DNA of 64,000 bases from Artemia franciscana (Eukaryota; Arthropoda; Branchiopoda; Anostraca; Artemiidae). A model generated the notes under the pieces. It had not been told where the DNA came from. It did not search any database and was given only the letters and a program-made list of their open reading frames with translations. The stretch is from positions 16,806,409-16,870,408 of the forward strand of contig NC_088864.1 of NCBI RefSeq assembly GCF_032884065.1, read 5' to 3'. A program made the position numbers and the translations under genes. Shown here in pieces: positions 34,048 through 47,179 of the stretch. Position 1 is the first letter of the stretch; each line of letters starts with the position of its first letter.

Positions 34048-35400
34048 CTAAGTCGACCTTATTAATCTGGATAGTTTCTAACTTTCAAATTATGTTCAGA
34101 TAACAATGACGACATTCCGCTAGGACTTCGTCCTTGAAAGATAGTATTCTACCCTGCATCTTACTACAGTCAGGCTGCTCAATAAGATAAGGGATGTGTT
34201 ATATCTCTCTCAAATCCCACTCGGCAAACTCAAAGGTCCAAGACATTTCCCAAAACCCCCTTTATAATGTGTCTCCCCACCTGTGACCCATCCTTATCAT
34301 GTCCCTATTAAGGACTCCCAGAAACCGTACCCAAAACCGATGGGCTCTTAAGAAAGAGAATAGAAAAATCTGCCAAAAAAAGAAAAAGAAACAAAAAAAG
34401 GAAACACAGTCTGAAGATGAAGATCTAACAAGCAAGTTTAATTATATGATTGATTTTTCCTGAAAACGAGGCTTATCTTGAAATTTTATGACGAAATGAT
34501 TCGTAAACTGATCGTGCAAGCATTTTTATGTCTATATCTCTAGCAGATCAAGAGCAAAATCTTGGGTAAGGAAGCTGCTGAACCAAAGGCCCCAATGTGA
34601 CTCGATGTGGGCACCAAATTAAAAAGTTTATTTGAAAAAGATTAAAAAAGAGAAAATAGAGCGGAATATGTGTCCCAGAAGTATCTTAGGAGGAGGGTCG
34701 CCCCCTCCGACCTCATGTATCTGTTCCTGGCCTAAGTTGCTTTTAATTCTTTCATTCATCTAATTTCAACCAATTTAGCTATATAGTTAAAATAAATAGA
34801 TAGATAGAATTATTCGCACGAAAGCCCCATTGGGCCATTCGCTATGTAATTAGTCACAAAACTAAAATTAAGGATTTTTTGAGGGTGGAGGGGGTTTTTT
34901 ATTAGTAAAAAATTACCTTTCGATTTCCGGATATTTTCAGATATTTTACCAAAATATCCCGAAATATCCTTCGATCCCCTTGCACATTCCGCCATCAGTC
35001 TTCTTCTCTTATCCAATCTATGCTGTGTCCAGAATTTTTATTTTTATCAATTTTGAACTTTTAGCTATAAGGCTACTTTCCAATATGTCATTGTGAAAAG
35101 ACAAATATCTATAACAATGTTACCACGTTTATGAAATGTGCTGAAGATACCCCTTTTATCTTCAACAGGTGCTTCCATTTTTGTGAAATAGGAGGAAGTT
35201 CCATGTTCGTAGAAAAATCTTTGCAGCAATCAAAGATTTTTATGCCAATTTCGGAGACATTTACTGAACCGGCTGAAGATAAATAATTTGTGTTCGTTTT
35301 AAGTTTCAACTTTGCTCTTACATTCATAGGAAAGCTTTGCTTTTTGTTGTTAATTGGGTAAATCACCTACGAATAATTGATCAAATTGACAAGTATACTT
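34048..35400. other. Non-coding stretch
   Basis: Short open frames only. The GTTCGTTTTAAGTTT block near 35295 resembles the end of repeat family R. Confidence 0.35.
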
Positions 35401-35429
35401 AAAAAAAAAGTAAAAAAGAAAAAAGAGCG

Positions 35430-35515
35430 GAATGCGAATGAGGGTGCCAGAATAATCTTGGAGGGGGGGCTTAGGGCCCCCCGCCCCCTGGATCCACCCC
35501 TGAAATGACTTTAGT
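35430..35515 (-). repeat. Transposon-end remnant
   Basis: A G-rich segment is followed by GCCCCCTGGATCCACCCCTG, whose complement resembles the CAGGGGTGGATCCAGG ends of hAT-like elements. Only one end is visible. Confidence 0.3.
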
Positions 35516-36404
35516 CTAGGTTGCCGATACTGACAATCTAAAACTTTCAAAAATGGCTCCTATTAAAACATGTCAGGCCTTTTAATACATGCTTAGTTAA
35601 ATCTGCTTATTAGCAGACTCATTTATATTTTTTGTAGCAATGGGACTAGCAACACCTAGAATTTTAAACTTGACTTGAGAAATTAAGAATTGTTTAGTGC
35701 GACAAAACTGACACAAAACATGAAATGAACTGAATATTCCCTCTTGGGATTCTGACCATTCAAACAACAAACACATGCCTCTTATGCCTCATGTTTTTTG
35801 TGATATCATACAATTATTTTTCGGACTAGCCGAATCTCTTCTCTGTCGGGCTTTTAGCTTAGAATTCCTCGTCCATATTATGGATTCTTATAGAAGAAAA
35901 CTGAAAACATACACAATATTATTTTTTTCCCTGAAAGAGATTGTGTCAATAAAAAACGAACAAAAATTAATTTAAAAAACTTTTCCCACAAGACAAGTTT
36001 CCCAAAGAAAAGTAAAGAGCTCTATTCAGCTAAGAATAACCAAAAATAAAGTCATATAAACTTCCAAGCGTATAACTAGCACAAATCACGATCAGTAAAT
36101 AAATGAAACTCAAAACAAACAGAAATTACAATAGATAACCAAGTTAAACTCAAAACCACCAAAAATTAACGTGAGTAGGGCTGATAACCCTTATATCATA
36201 TTACTGTAAACCGAAGACTGGCAGGATCGATACAAGATACTGGGGTGTATAGGACTGTTGTTATTGATGTTGGAAGTAAAGAACACCATCTAGTAGTGTC
36301 TAGGATTAATCTAAAGCTGAAATTTAGGAAGGGTAACTACCTTCCGGAAAGCTGTGATATTGGTATGAGAATTTGATTCTCATCAAACTATTAAATCAAA
36401 CAGT
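35516..36404. other. Non-coding stretch
   Basis: The stretches AACTCAAAACAAACAGAAATTA (36110) and AACCACCAAAAATTAACG (36154) resemble family R ends. No gene is seen. Confidence 0.35.
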
Positions 36405-37140
36405 TCGTGGTAACAAACTGTAAGTAAGGAGTGACGGGCTCAATAGCTGCAGAAACTCTATAAAACGGAATTTTAATGCCAATTGATACATCAAAAGAAT
36501 TGACTTATTATGCTGATTCTAAATATGCAAGTTTCATTAAGTTTAGCCTTACCCATCAAAAGCCACGAGCGTGCGAATATTTGGATGATTTTTGAAAAAA
36601 GGGAAAACACACCTTAAAATTAAAAAACCACACCATCAGTTTCAAAATATCAGAGAACCCTTCTGTAGAGGCTTCAAGTTCCAATCTGCAAACATGTAGA
36701 ATTTTGTGTGTGTGTTTTTTTTTTTATCGGCCGGGTGGTCCTTAAATATAGGAAGAGGGCTCATTCAAATGGAAATTAACAGTTCTAGTGCCCTTTTTAA
36801 GTGACCCAAAGGATTGAAGGGTAGATAGGTCCCCTCTCACTCCTCTTCTTCCCAAAATCGTCCGATCAAAATTTTAGAGATAGCCGTTATGTTCAGCATA
36901 GTTTAAAGACCCAATAACTATGCCTTTGGACATAACATGACCACCCACAGCCCCTGGGGAAGGGTCTTTACGTTATAAGATTTGCCCATTGTTTACGTAT
37001 AGTATTTATCATTGAGAAGTCTGCATACATTTTTGGGAGGGGGGGGAGAATTTTCTGCTGGGGGGATTTTCCACACGCAGGATTTTCCATGGGGGGAGGG
37101 GAGTTTCCAGGGAATGAACGTGTGAGGGGAAGTTTGGAAA
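36405..37140 (+). repeat. Composite repeat family R, copy d (3'-truncated)
   Basis: It starts with GTAAGTAAGGAGTGACGGGC and keeps the block order of copies a and b up to the G-rich segment near 37040-37130. It then stops without the hairpin module. Confidence 0.7.
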
Positions 37141-37215
37141 TGAGGGGGAAGCGGTTAAGTCAACGGCCGTTGGGAAGAGGTAGTGTCGCCTTAGATATTT
37201 GATAACCTTTTGTAC

Positions 37216-37570
37216 ACTGTCAGAAGTTATCTGTCAGGGAGTCAAGAAGGAGTCTTTGAATCTCTATTTATCGACACTAAATTCAATGGCATGGACCTAA
37301 TTATAGATAATGTGCACTGATCTTTATTTGGATTCATCCCTTCATTTCTTTAAATCCTTGATAAGCTGTTGGAGACAGCATAAATTTGTCCGTGTGAGCT
37401 TAAATCTGATCTTATCTTGTATGATCTTGAATTCTCAGCTACGGTGGATGTTCTATCAGCTTTCCTCACACCATTTTCCTGTCTTTTCTAAATTCAGCTC
37501 TTACAAAATGATGAATCGAAAGATCCGCACGCTGGCCATGGCTGCTCTTAAATTTGGTCCAGAATGAGCT
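37216..37570 (+). pseudogene. Decayed LINE endonuclease fragment
   Basis: Pieces in different frames recall a LINE endonuclease: a segment like EGVFESLFIDTK near 37250, MDLIIDNV near 37290, and SSHHFPVFSKF near 37470, which resembles the usual SDHxPVF site. Frameshifts and stops break it up. The call rests on short resemblances only. Confidence 0.35.
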
Positions 37571-37610
37571 AAGCATTCTTAGATCCCGGCTAACAAAACA
37601 CTACATAATA

Positions 37611-37768
37611 CAGACCGTTTCCGGTGGGGGGGGGGGGGGTAGTGGGTTTGAAACTCCCCACCGTAATTTTTGTCCGACTCGTAAAAAAAGTAACAAAATG
37701 TATATAAAGAAAAGAAATTGCGTCTTTTTTTACCTCTCCCCCTTAAAAAATCCTGGACACGGTCTTGA
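37611..37768 (+). mobile_element. Short TIR element (family M), copy 3
   Basis: The ends AGACCGTTTCCGG and CCTGGACACGGTCT are inverted copies. The interior TTTGTCCGACTCGTAAAAAA matches the other family members. Confidence 0.65.
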
Positions 37769-39314
37769 CCACATATAATTATTTTGACAGAGATACGGAT
37801 TTTCGCTCACAGTTTGACACCTTTGGTGCATCTGTAAAAACTTCTATTGTCAATGTTGTATTGTTAATACAGTATGTACTATATCCACTTGTGGTTTAAT
37901 ATCTAAATTTTTTTTAAACTACCTTGAATCCGTGAATTGAAAACTTCTTAAAAACGGGAGGAGGAAAAAAAACTTTTAGAAGTTGTACAAGGTAACACAT
38001 GGTTATTTAACGTATCGGATACACTACATGCATTCAACATACGCATACACATTGTGCATGTCAAGTACATCAAGCTGATTAAGGAAATTTGGCCGATTGC
38101 GAGCTGAAGGCCGATTATGGCTGCCGATTGTGAGCTGAAGGCCGATTATGGCCATCGAATATGAGCTAACAGACATATTCCAGGCTATAAACTTAAATAC
38201 ATTGGGTTAGCCGGGAAAAGATCCCACGTTTGCAAAATGGTACTTATGTCTTCCGAAAGGGTAGCACGCTGACCTTGACTTGAGATATTCCATATACTTA
38301 GGAGGACAGAATATATAATATATTCTGTTCTACTGCACTACAGCACCTCGGTACAGGTATGTGGATGAGCTTACACAGAAGAAGGGCAAGGCCAACTGTC
38401 AAGAATGAATTGTTAAAGTGTTGAAATATGAAGAAAAATAAAGGAATTCTTTAAGATGGAACGTGAGCCTTTTCTACAACTACTTCCTCCAAAAAGGCTT
38501 TGGCTATATACCCACCTCCTCCATGGGCTACACTCAAAGGTACAATTTAGTGCAAAATTATTTCTTACTTTCTCAATGAAAATAACAAATTAGAAAATTT
38601 TAACTATAGAAGTTAAAATACAAATGCCTGGTTTTTAATTGCTTGTTTGTAAGACCGTTGTCAATTTGTTTAGAAAATATTCTCCTAGCGTTGTTGGAAA
38701 CGCAAAAACTAATACATTGATCATACTTTAATCATTTAGACAATTTTTTGGCAAACATATCAACGAATCAAAATAAAATACTAACTATGAAAAGGACAAT
38801 ACACAAACTAATCATGAATATAAAAAAAAAAGCAAAACTGGAAATGGTATGATAGAAAAGCCACAGACTTAATAAAATATGGAAAATAAGGAAATAAAAC
38901 TAGTAGTTTCGAATAACAGAATTTTACATTAAATTTCTTCAACTAAGATTGCACATATAATTATCATAAAATATAGCCTATTTTGAAAGACCATTGCAAA
39001 AAAAGAGAAAAAAGTCGAGCTTATTTTTTTCAGAAGGAGAGTAAATCTTACTGATCAGATACAACGAGAAATTAAAAGTACGAAGAGATAGATATATTTT
39101 TTTATTGCCAATAATAGCGATTTAATAACTAATAGAGTGAGTAATTACGAAAACTAATTAATGAACATTTTTCATAATGTTCCAAAGCTCCATCTGACAA
39201 TACCCAAATTTCCAAATTCCAAATTGGTGAATATGCTCTGCTATTATATGTTAATATTTTTCTTTATTTATTCTTTTATTATATGTTCTTACTAATTGTA
39301 TCAACATTTCCTAG
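37769..39314. other. Non-coding stretch with a short tandem repeat at 38093-38160
   Basis: Two units of about 32 bp (GGCCGATTGCGAGCTGAA, GGCCGATTATGGCT) sit near 38095. Otherwise AT-rich with no gene. Confidence 0.45.
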
Positions 39315-39566
39315 GAAAAGTTGAACTCGATAACCAGTGATCACGACCGTCTTGAACTTGAAGTTTTATGCTCAAGGTCAACTAGCCAGTATATAGCAGC
39401 TAGTGTAACCTCCGAAGATTTCAATGCTGATGCAGTTGCTGCCATCTATAAGCAAAAATACGAAAGGTGCTGTCGTGATTTAGAATTTATGAAAGAAAAA
39501 CTTCGAGCTCAACACGAAGATGACCTTGATCAAATGGTTTCTATTGAGAAACAACTGGAAAAGAAG
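39315..39566 (+). CDS. Coiled-coil exon of an unrecognised gene
   Basis: An 84-codon exon of exactly 252 nt (phase 0 at both ends) lies between acceptor tttcctag|GAAAAG and donor GAAAAGAAG|GTAATA. It starts EKLNSITSDHDRLELEV, includes AAIYKQKYERCCRDLEFMKE and ends MVSIEKQLEKK. The charged, heptad-like pattern predicts a coiled coil, most clearly in the second half. Such exons occur in cytoskeletal adaptor proteins; a myosin-phosphatase-interacting protein of the outspread type crossed my mind but is not shown by the sequence. I could not find the neighbouring exons with confidence. The frame continues past the donor for 14 codons, then stops. Confidence 0.6.
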
Positions 39567-40310
39567 GTAATAGTCAGAAAATGGAGCTTATCTCTAACTT
39601 CAAAATAGAAACGGAGTAAGAATATTAACACGATTTAGCCTCTTCTAGTGATGATGTAATGCCATCTAAACTTTTTAGTTCAACTTTACACCACCATGCA
39701 CGTTGTGTGCATTTTAATTTTTTATTTATTTCAGTACTTTGCTTATACATTGCTTTACAAACTTCTGTAACATCAAAACTTTAGAGCTTTATATAAAAGC
39801 TTAAGCATCAAAACTTTGACATTGCTTGTTATGCTAACATTTGCACTGGTATCAGGAAACAGTTGGTATCTCCAAGGTTAACCTGAATTGAAAGAAAATT
39901 CTGCTTTATTAATTCAAATTTCAAAATCGAAATTCTGAAGGGTAATTTCTCTCTATATATGCCAACTATAAACACAGAATGAGTCAACACAAAAATCTTT
40001 TTTTTAACTTTAGTTAAATTGCAGATCTGATTAATTTTGATACAACATTTTAAATTATATAGCAATATCTCCCTAATGAGAAAAAGACAAACATTTTCTC
40101 AATGCAGCATTTTTCACATTTCTGATAATACAATTTGGCCTCCATTCTTAAATGGAATTATTGAAACAGGACGTTTTCAATTTAAAATTTCGCTGCAGTT
40201 GATATTTAGATCAGAAACTTAAACAAAATGGATACTTTCCATTATTCTTGAACACAAGTTCATCATTGATACCAAAACAAAGTAAAAATCATGAGCCGAA
40301 AGGATATATT
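39567..40310. other. Non-coding stretch
   Basis: AT-rich, with short frames only. It is probably intron of the coiled-coil gene. Confidence 0.4.
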
Positions 40311-40319
40311 AATCACTTT

Positions 40320-40530
40320 TATATGTGAAATATACAATACAATTAGCTGTGTTTCATCACTGATGCTGTCAATCATGTATGATGACGTCATAGTGACACT
40401 ACAAGTGTGTCATAGATATGATGACGCAATCATAAGCACAACAAGCATATAACTCACAATTGTCTATGAAATATACATTAAAATTAGCTACTTCACCACT
40501 GATGCTGCCAATCATATACGATAACTTATT
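40320..40530. repeat. Diverged tandem duplication, period about 142 bp
   Basis: The segment from GAAATATACAATACAATTAGC to CACTGATGCTGTCAATCATG (40327 on) recurs at about 40469 with mismatches. Between the two is GATGACGTCATAG, which holds the palindrome TGACGTCA, a CREB/ATF-type site. Confidence 0.65.
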
Positions 40531-42942
40531 TCGCAAGAAGTTTATAATACTTGAGAACCGAAAATAGTTTTTGTTGTTAAAAACACAAAAATAAAAGTAC
40601 GAAATCAGCTTACAAAAGAAGACACGAAGAGACTTTATATTTATCAGCTTTTCAAAATTATTTTACTCTCTCATTGTCCAGCAACAAGTCTTGACAAATT
40701 GTTTTCGGGTATCTAGTGTCCTATGGAGACAAAGGGCCTTTGTGGCTTAGACGTCGACGTAGATAGGCGAGTCCACAATTAATTTAGTGTGCTATTGCTA
40801 GAACAGGAGGCACGCTAAAACGTGTGGCACCGTTCCAGCCACGCGTAAAATATCGACACATCTGGAAACACATTACATTTAACAAAGAAACTCCTAAGCA
40901 AGTTCTACCTCTTTTGGTGCGATTTGAAATAATCATAAAGCGGATAATATTTAGTTCTAATAATAAATTCTAGTAAATTGATCTTTCATCTGTACGAGGG
41001 CGAAAATAAGGGATATGCCCATGGAAGGGAGAGGCATATGCAGTGTATTTGTAATGCTGTAAAATTCCTTTAAAGAACACTGAGGTTAAGATTCCATCAG
41101 AGTATGACATTCTATTAAGCATTAGCTATATTAGACTGCTTAACTACTTCCTGTTTTCTTGTTGTTTATTATTTTACCTACTGTTATTATTTTTAATATA
41201 CTTTTATTACTATTACTTTTAACCCTTCATTTATTACTTTTGGAGGCTTATATACTTAAACAGTAACCTTCATGATAACCTTTTATTCCTTTTATCTTTT
41301 TGCATCATTTATTACTTTTTGAGGCTTTTAGATAATTTACATTAGAGTTCAGCTTGTCACAAAATATTCTAAGAGGTTTATTTTACATTTATTTGATATT
41401 TGCGGCCCTGGACGGACCATTTTTTTTTGGCTCAAAACTACTTTTTTTAGAATGAAACCTACAATTCATCTTTTTACAGATAAATTTTGCAATCGCATTT
41501 AATAGAATTTAAAACGGAATAAATTGAAGGATTTTAGTAAATCAGAATTGAAGTTAGGGAAACTAATAATTTAACTAATAATTAACAGCTAACTTAGCCG
41601 CTTCTCCAACCTTTGCCCTTTCTATGCTTTCTACATCCTTTCTTCTATTCTATACACAAAAGCTGAAAAGACGTATTTTTGTTCCGAGTTTTAACAGCAT
41701 ACACATAAGAGTGATAAGCCATGTTTTTCAAAAAAGGATAGCACTGTCTTGGCAAATATTTTAAATTAATAATAAAAATGTATGCCAAAGAAATAATTTC
41801 GCTCGGCCAAGCCATCAAAAGCATAAATCTTCTATCGTAAGCAGAATGTATGAACCCAGCATTAAATATATCTGTTTTAATTGAGTCAAATTCTCCGACT
41901 CCCTTGAAGTTGGCAGTCTTTTAAATTATTTCAGCGAGAAAACTCTCAAAGTGAACGTTAATCTAAACTAATTCTTAGGGTAAAAACTGGCGTAAAATAA
42001 AGCGGATTGAATAAATAGTACCATTTTTAGCTCCTCATCATACCAAAGAAGTATTTCTATTAATAAGTCAGACTGATGAAAACCTAATCTAAAAAAAAAT
42101 TAATGGAACGCAACGTTTAAGCAACGCAGACGTAAAGCAGCGATAGCATCTCAAATAATTCCACCGTTTAGGACCCTCCCCCCCCCCACAGAACTGCAAA
42201 CATATAGTTGTTCTATTTGGTAAATCAATTGTTAAATTTTAGCAAGTCAAGTTTTGGTAAGGATTTTATAGTATGTTTGTTCTATTTGATAAGTCAGTTC
42301 ACTGAAAGTGAACTGAAACTGAAATGTGATTACCACTGGCATATCTTCTGCCTGAATAATTCAGGATTCCTCTTTGAAAAAAAAAGAAAAAAACTTAAAA
42401 ACAAAACTCAAATTGAATCTCAAAATAATCAAGACCACGCCGCCTTTCCACTTACAAATACAGGTAAAAATATGTGTATAAAATTATACAACAATAATAA
42501 AAACATTTAAGTTTTTTCAAAGGTTAAGTATTATTTTTTTTTCTTTTTAAGCTCAAAAAAGTCGATCCACTAAAATTTCCTTTTAGTCTGAACTGTAGCT
42601 TTTATGATTGTCCTATTGTCTCAAGAAAAGGCATGGAGGCAAATAAAACGCCTCAAGTATACAGTAGTATGGAGGCCAATACATTTTAAAAGTGATGACA
42701 AAGTAAATATGGTCCCCTGCAATAAAGAATCAAAAAAATTAGAAGCAGAAAGTAATTATAAACTTCAGATAAAGGTCTGTATATATGTATTTGCTCTTTA
42801 TTTGCACATCTTCTTCTACCTTTTTTTTGTTTCAAGTCCCAGTTTTGAGTGTAACACTATTTCCAGGACTATTTATGTCCTGGAAAGTAAATTCTCTATA
42901 AAGCTCGCTAATTAACGAATTGAAAATATGCATCTTCTAATA
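40531..42942. other. Long non-coding stretch
   Basis: No clear exon. A frame at 42604-42783 ends at a possible donor (ATAAAG|GTCTGT), but its composition is that of random AT-rich DNA. A C-run lies at 42178. Confidence 0.35.
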
Positions 42943-43135
42943 AAGATAATTCTTTATTTTTAAATAAAATTATTTAATTTTATTTTTTAATTATTTAATT
43001 TTATTAAATTTTAAAAATTATTTAATATTATTATTTTAAAAATTATAAAAATTAAATAAAAATTATTTAAATATTATTTAATTTTATTTTATAATTTTAT
43101 TAATAATTAATAAAATTATTTATTTTATCTAATAT
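42943..43135. repeat. A/T-only low-complexity tract
   Basis: Almost 200 bp made of AATTTTATTTAATTA-like words in both orientations, able to fold on itself. Confidence 0.85.
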
Positions 43136-43359
43136 AAGAAAATTCTAATTTCTACAAGCTTGCAAAAACATAAAGACGAGGTCTTTTTTACAAGGGCGAA
43201 TAAATTAAGATTGGTGAACTCAAAAAGTTAATTCCTAATATTTCAGAATATTTTGATTCCATTGGAGCACATACTAGAACTTTTCCCAAGGGAAGTTTCT
43301 TAAATTTCTTCAAGAAACTAAAATTTTTCCCAAGGAAAAGGGGAACACACACCCTTCTT

Positions 43360-43505
43360 CTTCTTGTATGATTATTAGGAGGCACTAATGCATAATCTCC
43401 ATGTAATTCTGGGCCCTTTGGCAGCTGAAATTGAAATCTGGGTCCCGTATTACCAAGCAAATGAGTCTCAGTGCCAGCACATGGGCTAGGAAAACACAAC
43501 CTACG
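43360..43505 (-). mobile_element. tRNA-derived SINE, degenerate copy on the minus strand
   Basis: On the minus strand, GCTGGCACTGAGACTC is followed by TTGCTTGGTAATACGGGACC, the same middle block as the SINE at 12527. The apparent 110-codon frame here (43188-43520) is therefore repeat-derived and not a gene. Confidence 0.45.
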
Positions 43506-43805
43506 ATCAAAGTGGTTCAAGCCAGTCCAATATGCTCATCATGATTACAACAATCGCTACAACCTAGAAACAAGTTAACAAGAGACCAGAGTAGCCAAGC
43601 TTAGAAAAAAAAATGGATTTTTATAGAAAATCTAGTGACAAAAATATTTCCATGAATAACTATTTTGAAAATAATAGTTTTTATTCAGAAAATTATGAAA
43701 GAACGACTCACGCAGCTGGGATAAGCCTTCAACATATACAAACACCATGTCTGTAGATGAAAAGCCCATACGAGGGGTGGATATAACAGCAATAAGCCCT
43801 ATACA

Positions 43806-43990
43806 TTAGGCCTTTGGTGGCGGAATGGATTGATCTCTGCTTGCCAATACAGGGCCTCGGGTTCGATTCTAGCTTCAGCAGGGCGACAGGGAAAAAAAAT
43901 TCATCATTTAATTAAATTTCCACGAAACATACATGGGTACCTCTGTGCCAAAAATGGCCCACGAGGAAAAATTATTTTTATCTTTTTAAG
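43806..43990 (+). mobile_element. tRNA-derived SINE, copy with good A and B boxes
   Basis: TGGCGGAATGG (A box-like) and GGGTTCGATTC (B box) are spaced as in a tRNA, with TGCTTGCCAATACAGGGCC between them. An A-run and an unrelated tail follow. The layout parallels the copy at 12527. Confidence 0.65.
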
Positions 43991-45354
43991 TACCTGATTA
44001 GCGTCAGTAAATTACTAGAATTAGCGTCATTTAAATGCTAAGGACAGCACAATAAAGAACAAATAAAAACAAATAATACGGCAAATAGGTCAAAATGTCC
44101 CATAAGATAAAAGAATTGGTTGGCACTAAACAACAAAGTCCCTCTATTATTTACACAGGTACAAAAACATAAAACTCATTCTCATTTTTCTCCGAGGAGA
44201 CAAATCACAGCTGAGACACGCAGTAAATCAGCATTCCTGCGTAACAAACCACAGTAAAACTGCTTTCCTCGACCAACAATTGGGCAGTATTAATACCAAA
44301 AATATTTAATTCATCAAATTCTGATGAGAAGTCTGCTTAACAAACCGTTTTGATGAAAGAAGACCGTCCTTTTGACCCGGGGATAGAATGGCCGGGGATC
44401 GGGAGCGGACACTGATCCCGGAGTCACTGGATTTCTCACTTCCATATCGCTTACCTAGAAGAGGGAAAGTATCAGATCCCATTCCCTGAGAGGAAGAGCC
44501 TGAGATAAATCTATAGATAGATAGATAGAGAGAGAGAAGGTTAGCTATAAAAAAAAAAAAAAAACACTAGGAGGAAGATTCATAGCCATAATTTGGGAAC
44601 AAAGACTTGGCTTAAAATATGAGACGTACATTTAAACAAGCTACGAAAATACGCTAACACGTGAGAGAAACATTAACAAACAAAAAAAGTAAATCAAAGG
44701 CAAAAAGAAGACTGCATTTCAGCATGAAATTTCAATCTGAAAACATCAACAGAGATGATTTGACAGATCAACATCTATTAATAACGTTTTCAATGACTAC
44801 TGAAACTAGCGAGCAATATGTACCCCAACTCACTAGAAACATTAAACCTGGTAATTAGACAAGGTAGAAGACTAGCAGCATATAAGTTACGTATGATGTG
44901 TGTAGCTAATACTATTACTACTACTACTGCTCTTCTGAAAACTCACTGCAGCATCGAGCCGCCTGAGGCTAACACAGCTGTGCACGCTCTTTCTCCACCC
45001 CAATCTACTCAAAGCTTCGCTCCAAGCTACTCAATCCTTACTTATGACATCTTCCTTTACCATGATTCTAGTATTTTGCTCCTTCTATTTGGGCTTCGGT
45101 TTCTTATCAAGCACATATTATTTCAAATTAAGTTCAATTTAAGTTCGTATTACCTTTATTTAAGCTCATATTGAGAAAAATTGAGTTCAACCAAGTTCAT
45201 AGTAAGAGAAATTAGTTCATATCAAGTTTTCGAAATTCAGGAGTATTATAATAACAACAAATAATAGAGTCAAACTCAAAAGGAGCAGAAATTAACACGA
45301 GTAGGGCTGACACCCCTATTAACACGAGTTCTTCATCCCTAATGCCTTATGAAG
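43991..45354. other. Non-coding stretch with a GATA/GA microsatellite
   Basis: A (GATA)n/(GA)n tract lies at about 44512-44538. Frames at 44661-44858 and 44818-45174 show no family resemblance. Confidence 0.4.
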
Positions 45355-46750
45355 AACCAAAACTCTAAAAAACGGAATTTTTATAACAACAGTTACATAA
45401 AAAAAATCGCATTTTAATGCTGATTTTAAATATATAAGTTTCATTAAGTTTAGACTTACGCATCAAAAGTTACGAGCCTGCGAAAATTTTGCCTTATTTT
45501 AGAAAATAGGGAAAAACACCCACTATAAGTAAAAATTGGAGGGCACCTAGGCCCCCTCCCACGCTAATTATTTTCCCAAAGTCACCGGATCAAAATTCTA
45601 AGATAGCCATTTTATTCTGCGTAGTCGAAAAAACTTATAACTATGTCTTTGGGGACGACTTACTCCCCCACAGTCCCCGTGGGAGGGGCTACAAGTTACA
45701 AACTTTGACCAGTGCTCACATATAGTAATGGTTATTTGGAAGTGTACAGACGTTTTCAGGGGGATTTTTTGGTTTGGGGGGGGGGGGGGGGGTTGAAAAG
45801 AGGAAGATATGTTATGGGAACTTTCCTTGGAGGAATTTGTCATGGGGGAAGAAAATTTCCATGAAGGGAGCGCAGGATTTTCTAGCATTATTTAAAAAAG
45901 AAACAATGAAAAAATAAATATGAAGTTTTTTCAATTGAAAGTAAAGAGCAGAATTAAAACCCCTTAAAACGAACAGAAATTATTATGCATGTGATGGGCT
46001 CACCTCCTTCTAATACCTCGCTCTTTACGCTAAAGTATTTTTAGTAATTTCAACTATTTATTCTACGGCTTTTGTGATTCAGGGGCCATTCTTAAGAAAT
46101 TGGAACAAAATTTAAGCTTTAGTGTCAAGAGCGAGGTACTGACGAGGGCGTGAACCCCCTCATATACGTAATAAAAACATTAGAATACAGAAGTTTGTTA
46201 CGTAAGCTAATTTACAAGTTACGTATATCTTTAACTATTAAAACATTCGTAAAAAATTAAAAGTTCTAGTTGCCTTTCTAAGTAGCCAAAAAACCGAAGG
46301 GCAACTAGGCCTCCTCCCCGCTCCTTTTTTTTCTCAAAATCGTTCGATCAAAACTATGAGAAAGCCATTTAGCCATAAAAATAAATTAATATGCAAATTT
46401 CGTTTTAATTGTTCATCTGCGGAGAGCCAAAATCAAAACATGCATTGATTCAAAAACCTTCAGAAATTAAATAAAAAAAAACAAGTTTTTTTTTTAACGG
46501 AAAGTAAGGAGCGACATTAAGACTTAAAACGAACAGAAATTACTTCGTATGTGAAAGGGGCTGCTTCCTCATCAACGTCCCGCTCTTTACGCTAAAGTTT
46601 TTTACTGTTTTAAAAAGCAGAGTTAAAAGGAAGAGTCAAGCTTTAACGTAAAGAGCGGGGCGTTGATGAGGAACCCCTTTCACATACGAAGTAATTTCTG
46701 TTCGTATTAAGTGTTAATGTCACTCCTTACTTTCCGTTAAAAAACCTTGT
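45355..46750 (+). repeat. Composite repeat family R, copy e, with terminal hairpin
   Basis: The usual blocks (AAGTTACGAGCCTGCGA, GGAGGGCACCTAGGCCCCCT and others) are followed by two modules with inverted ends. The last (46501-46733) is a near-perfect hairpin from AAAGTAAGGAGCGACATTAA to AATGTCACTCCTTACTTTC. Confidence 0.75.
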
Positions 46751-47179
46751 TTTTTTATTATTTAATTTTCTATAAGAATCCACAGTTTGGGTTGCTATTT
46801 GTATGTTGGAGAAACTTTTTCTACAATTTTTTGTCCTGACATAAACAGTATTTTTTAATATAAATTTATAACTTATAAAACTTTATATCATTCTCAAAAG
46901 ATTCTACCTATGCTCTTTGACAACCTGGATGCACTTACATTCTTTTTATTTATTGAAACTGTAAGAGCAGTAGTAGTGATAGAGTAATAGTAGTAGCCTC
47001 AGAAGCTTCAATTTAATACTCCAAGCCGTTCTCGACAGATTACTCAGGAATAACGTGTTTTGATTTAGTTCAGCACTCCTCTCAACATTCTCTGAAATAC
47101 TCACCTGAATGCCCTTCGTCTTCTTGGAAAGTAAAAATCAAACATGCATACCTTTCTCAATAACATAAACTTTGTGAAA

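Noticed and set aside
43188..43520. 110-codon minus-strand frame
   Set aside because: It contains a SINE-like block shared with 12527 and 43806, so it is repeat-derived.
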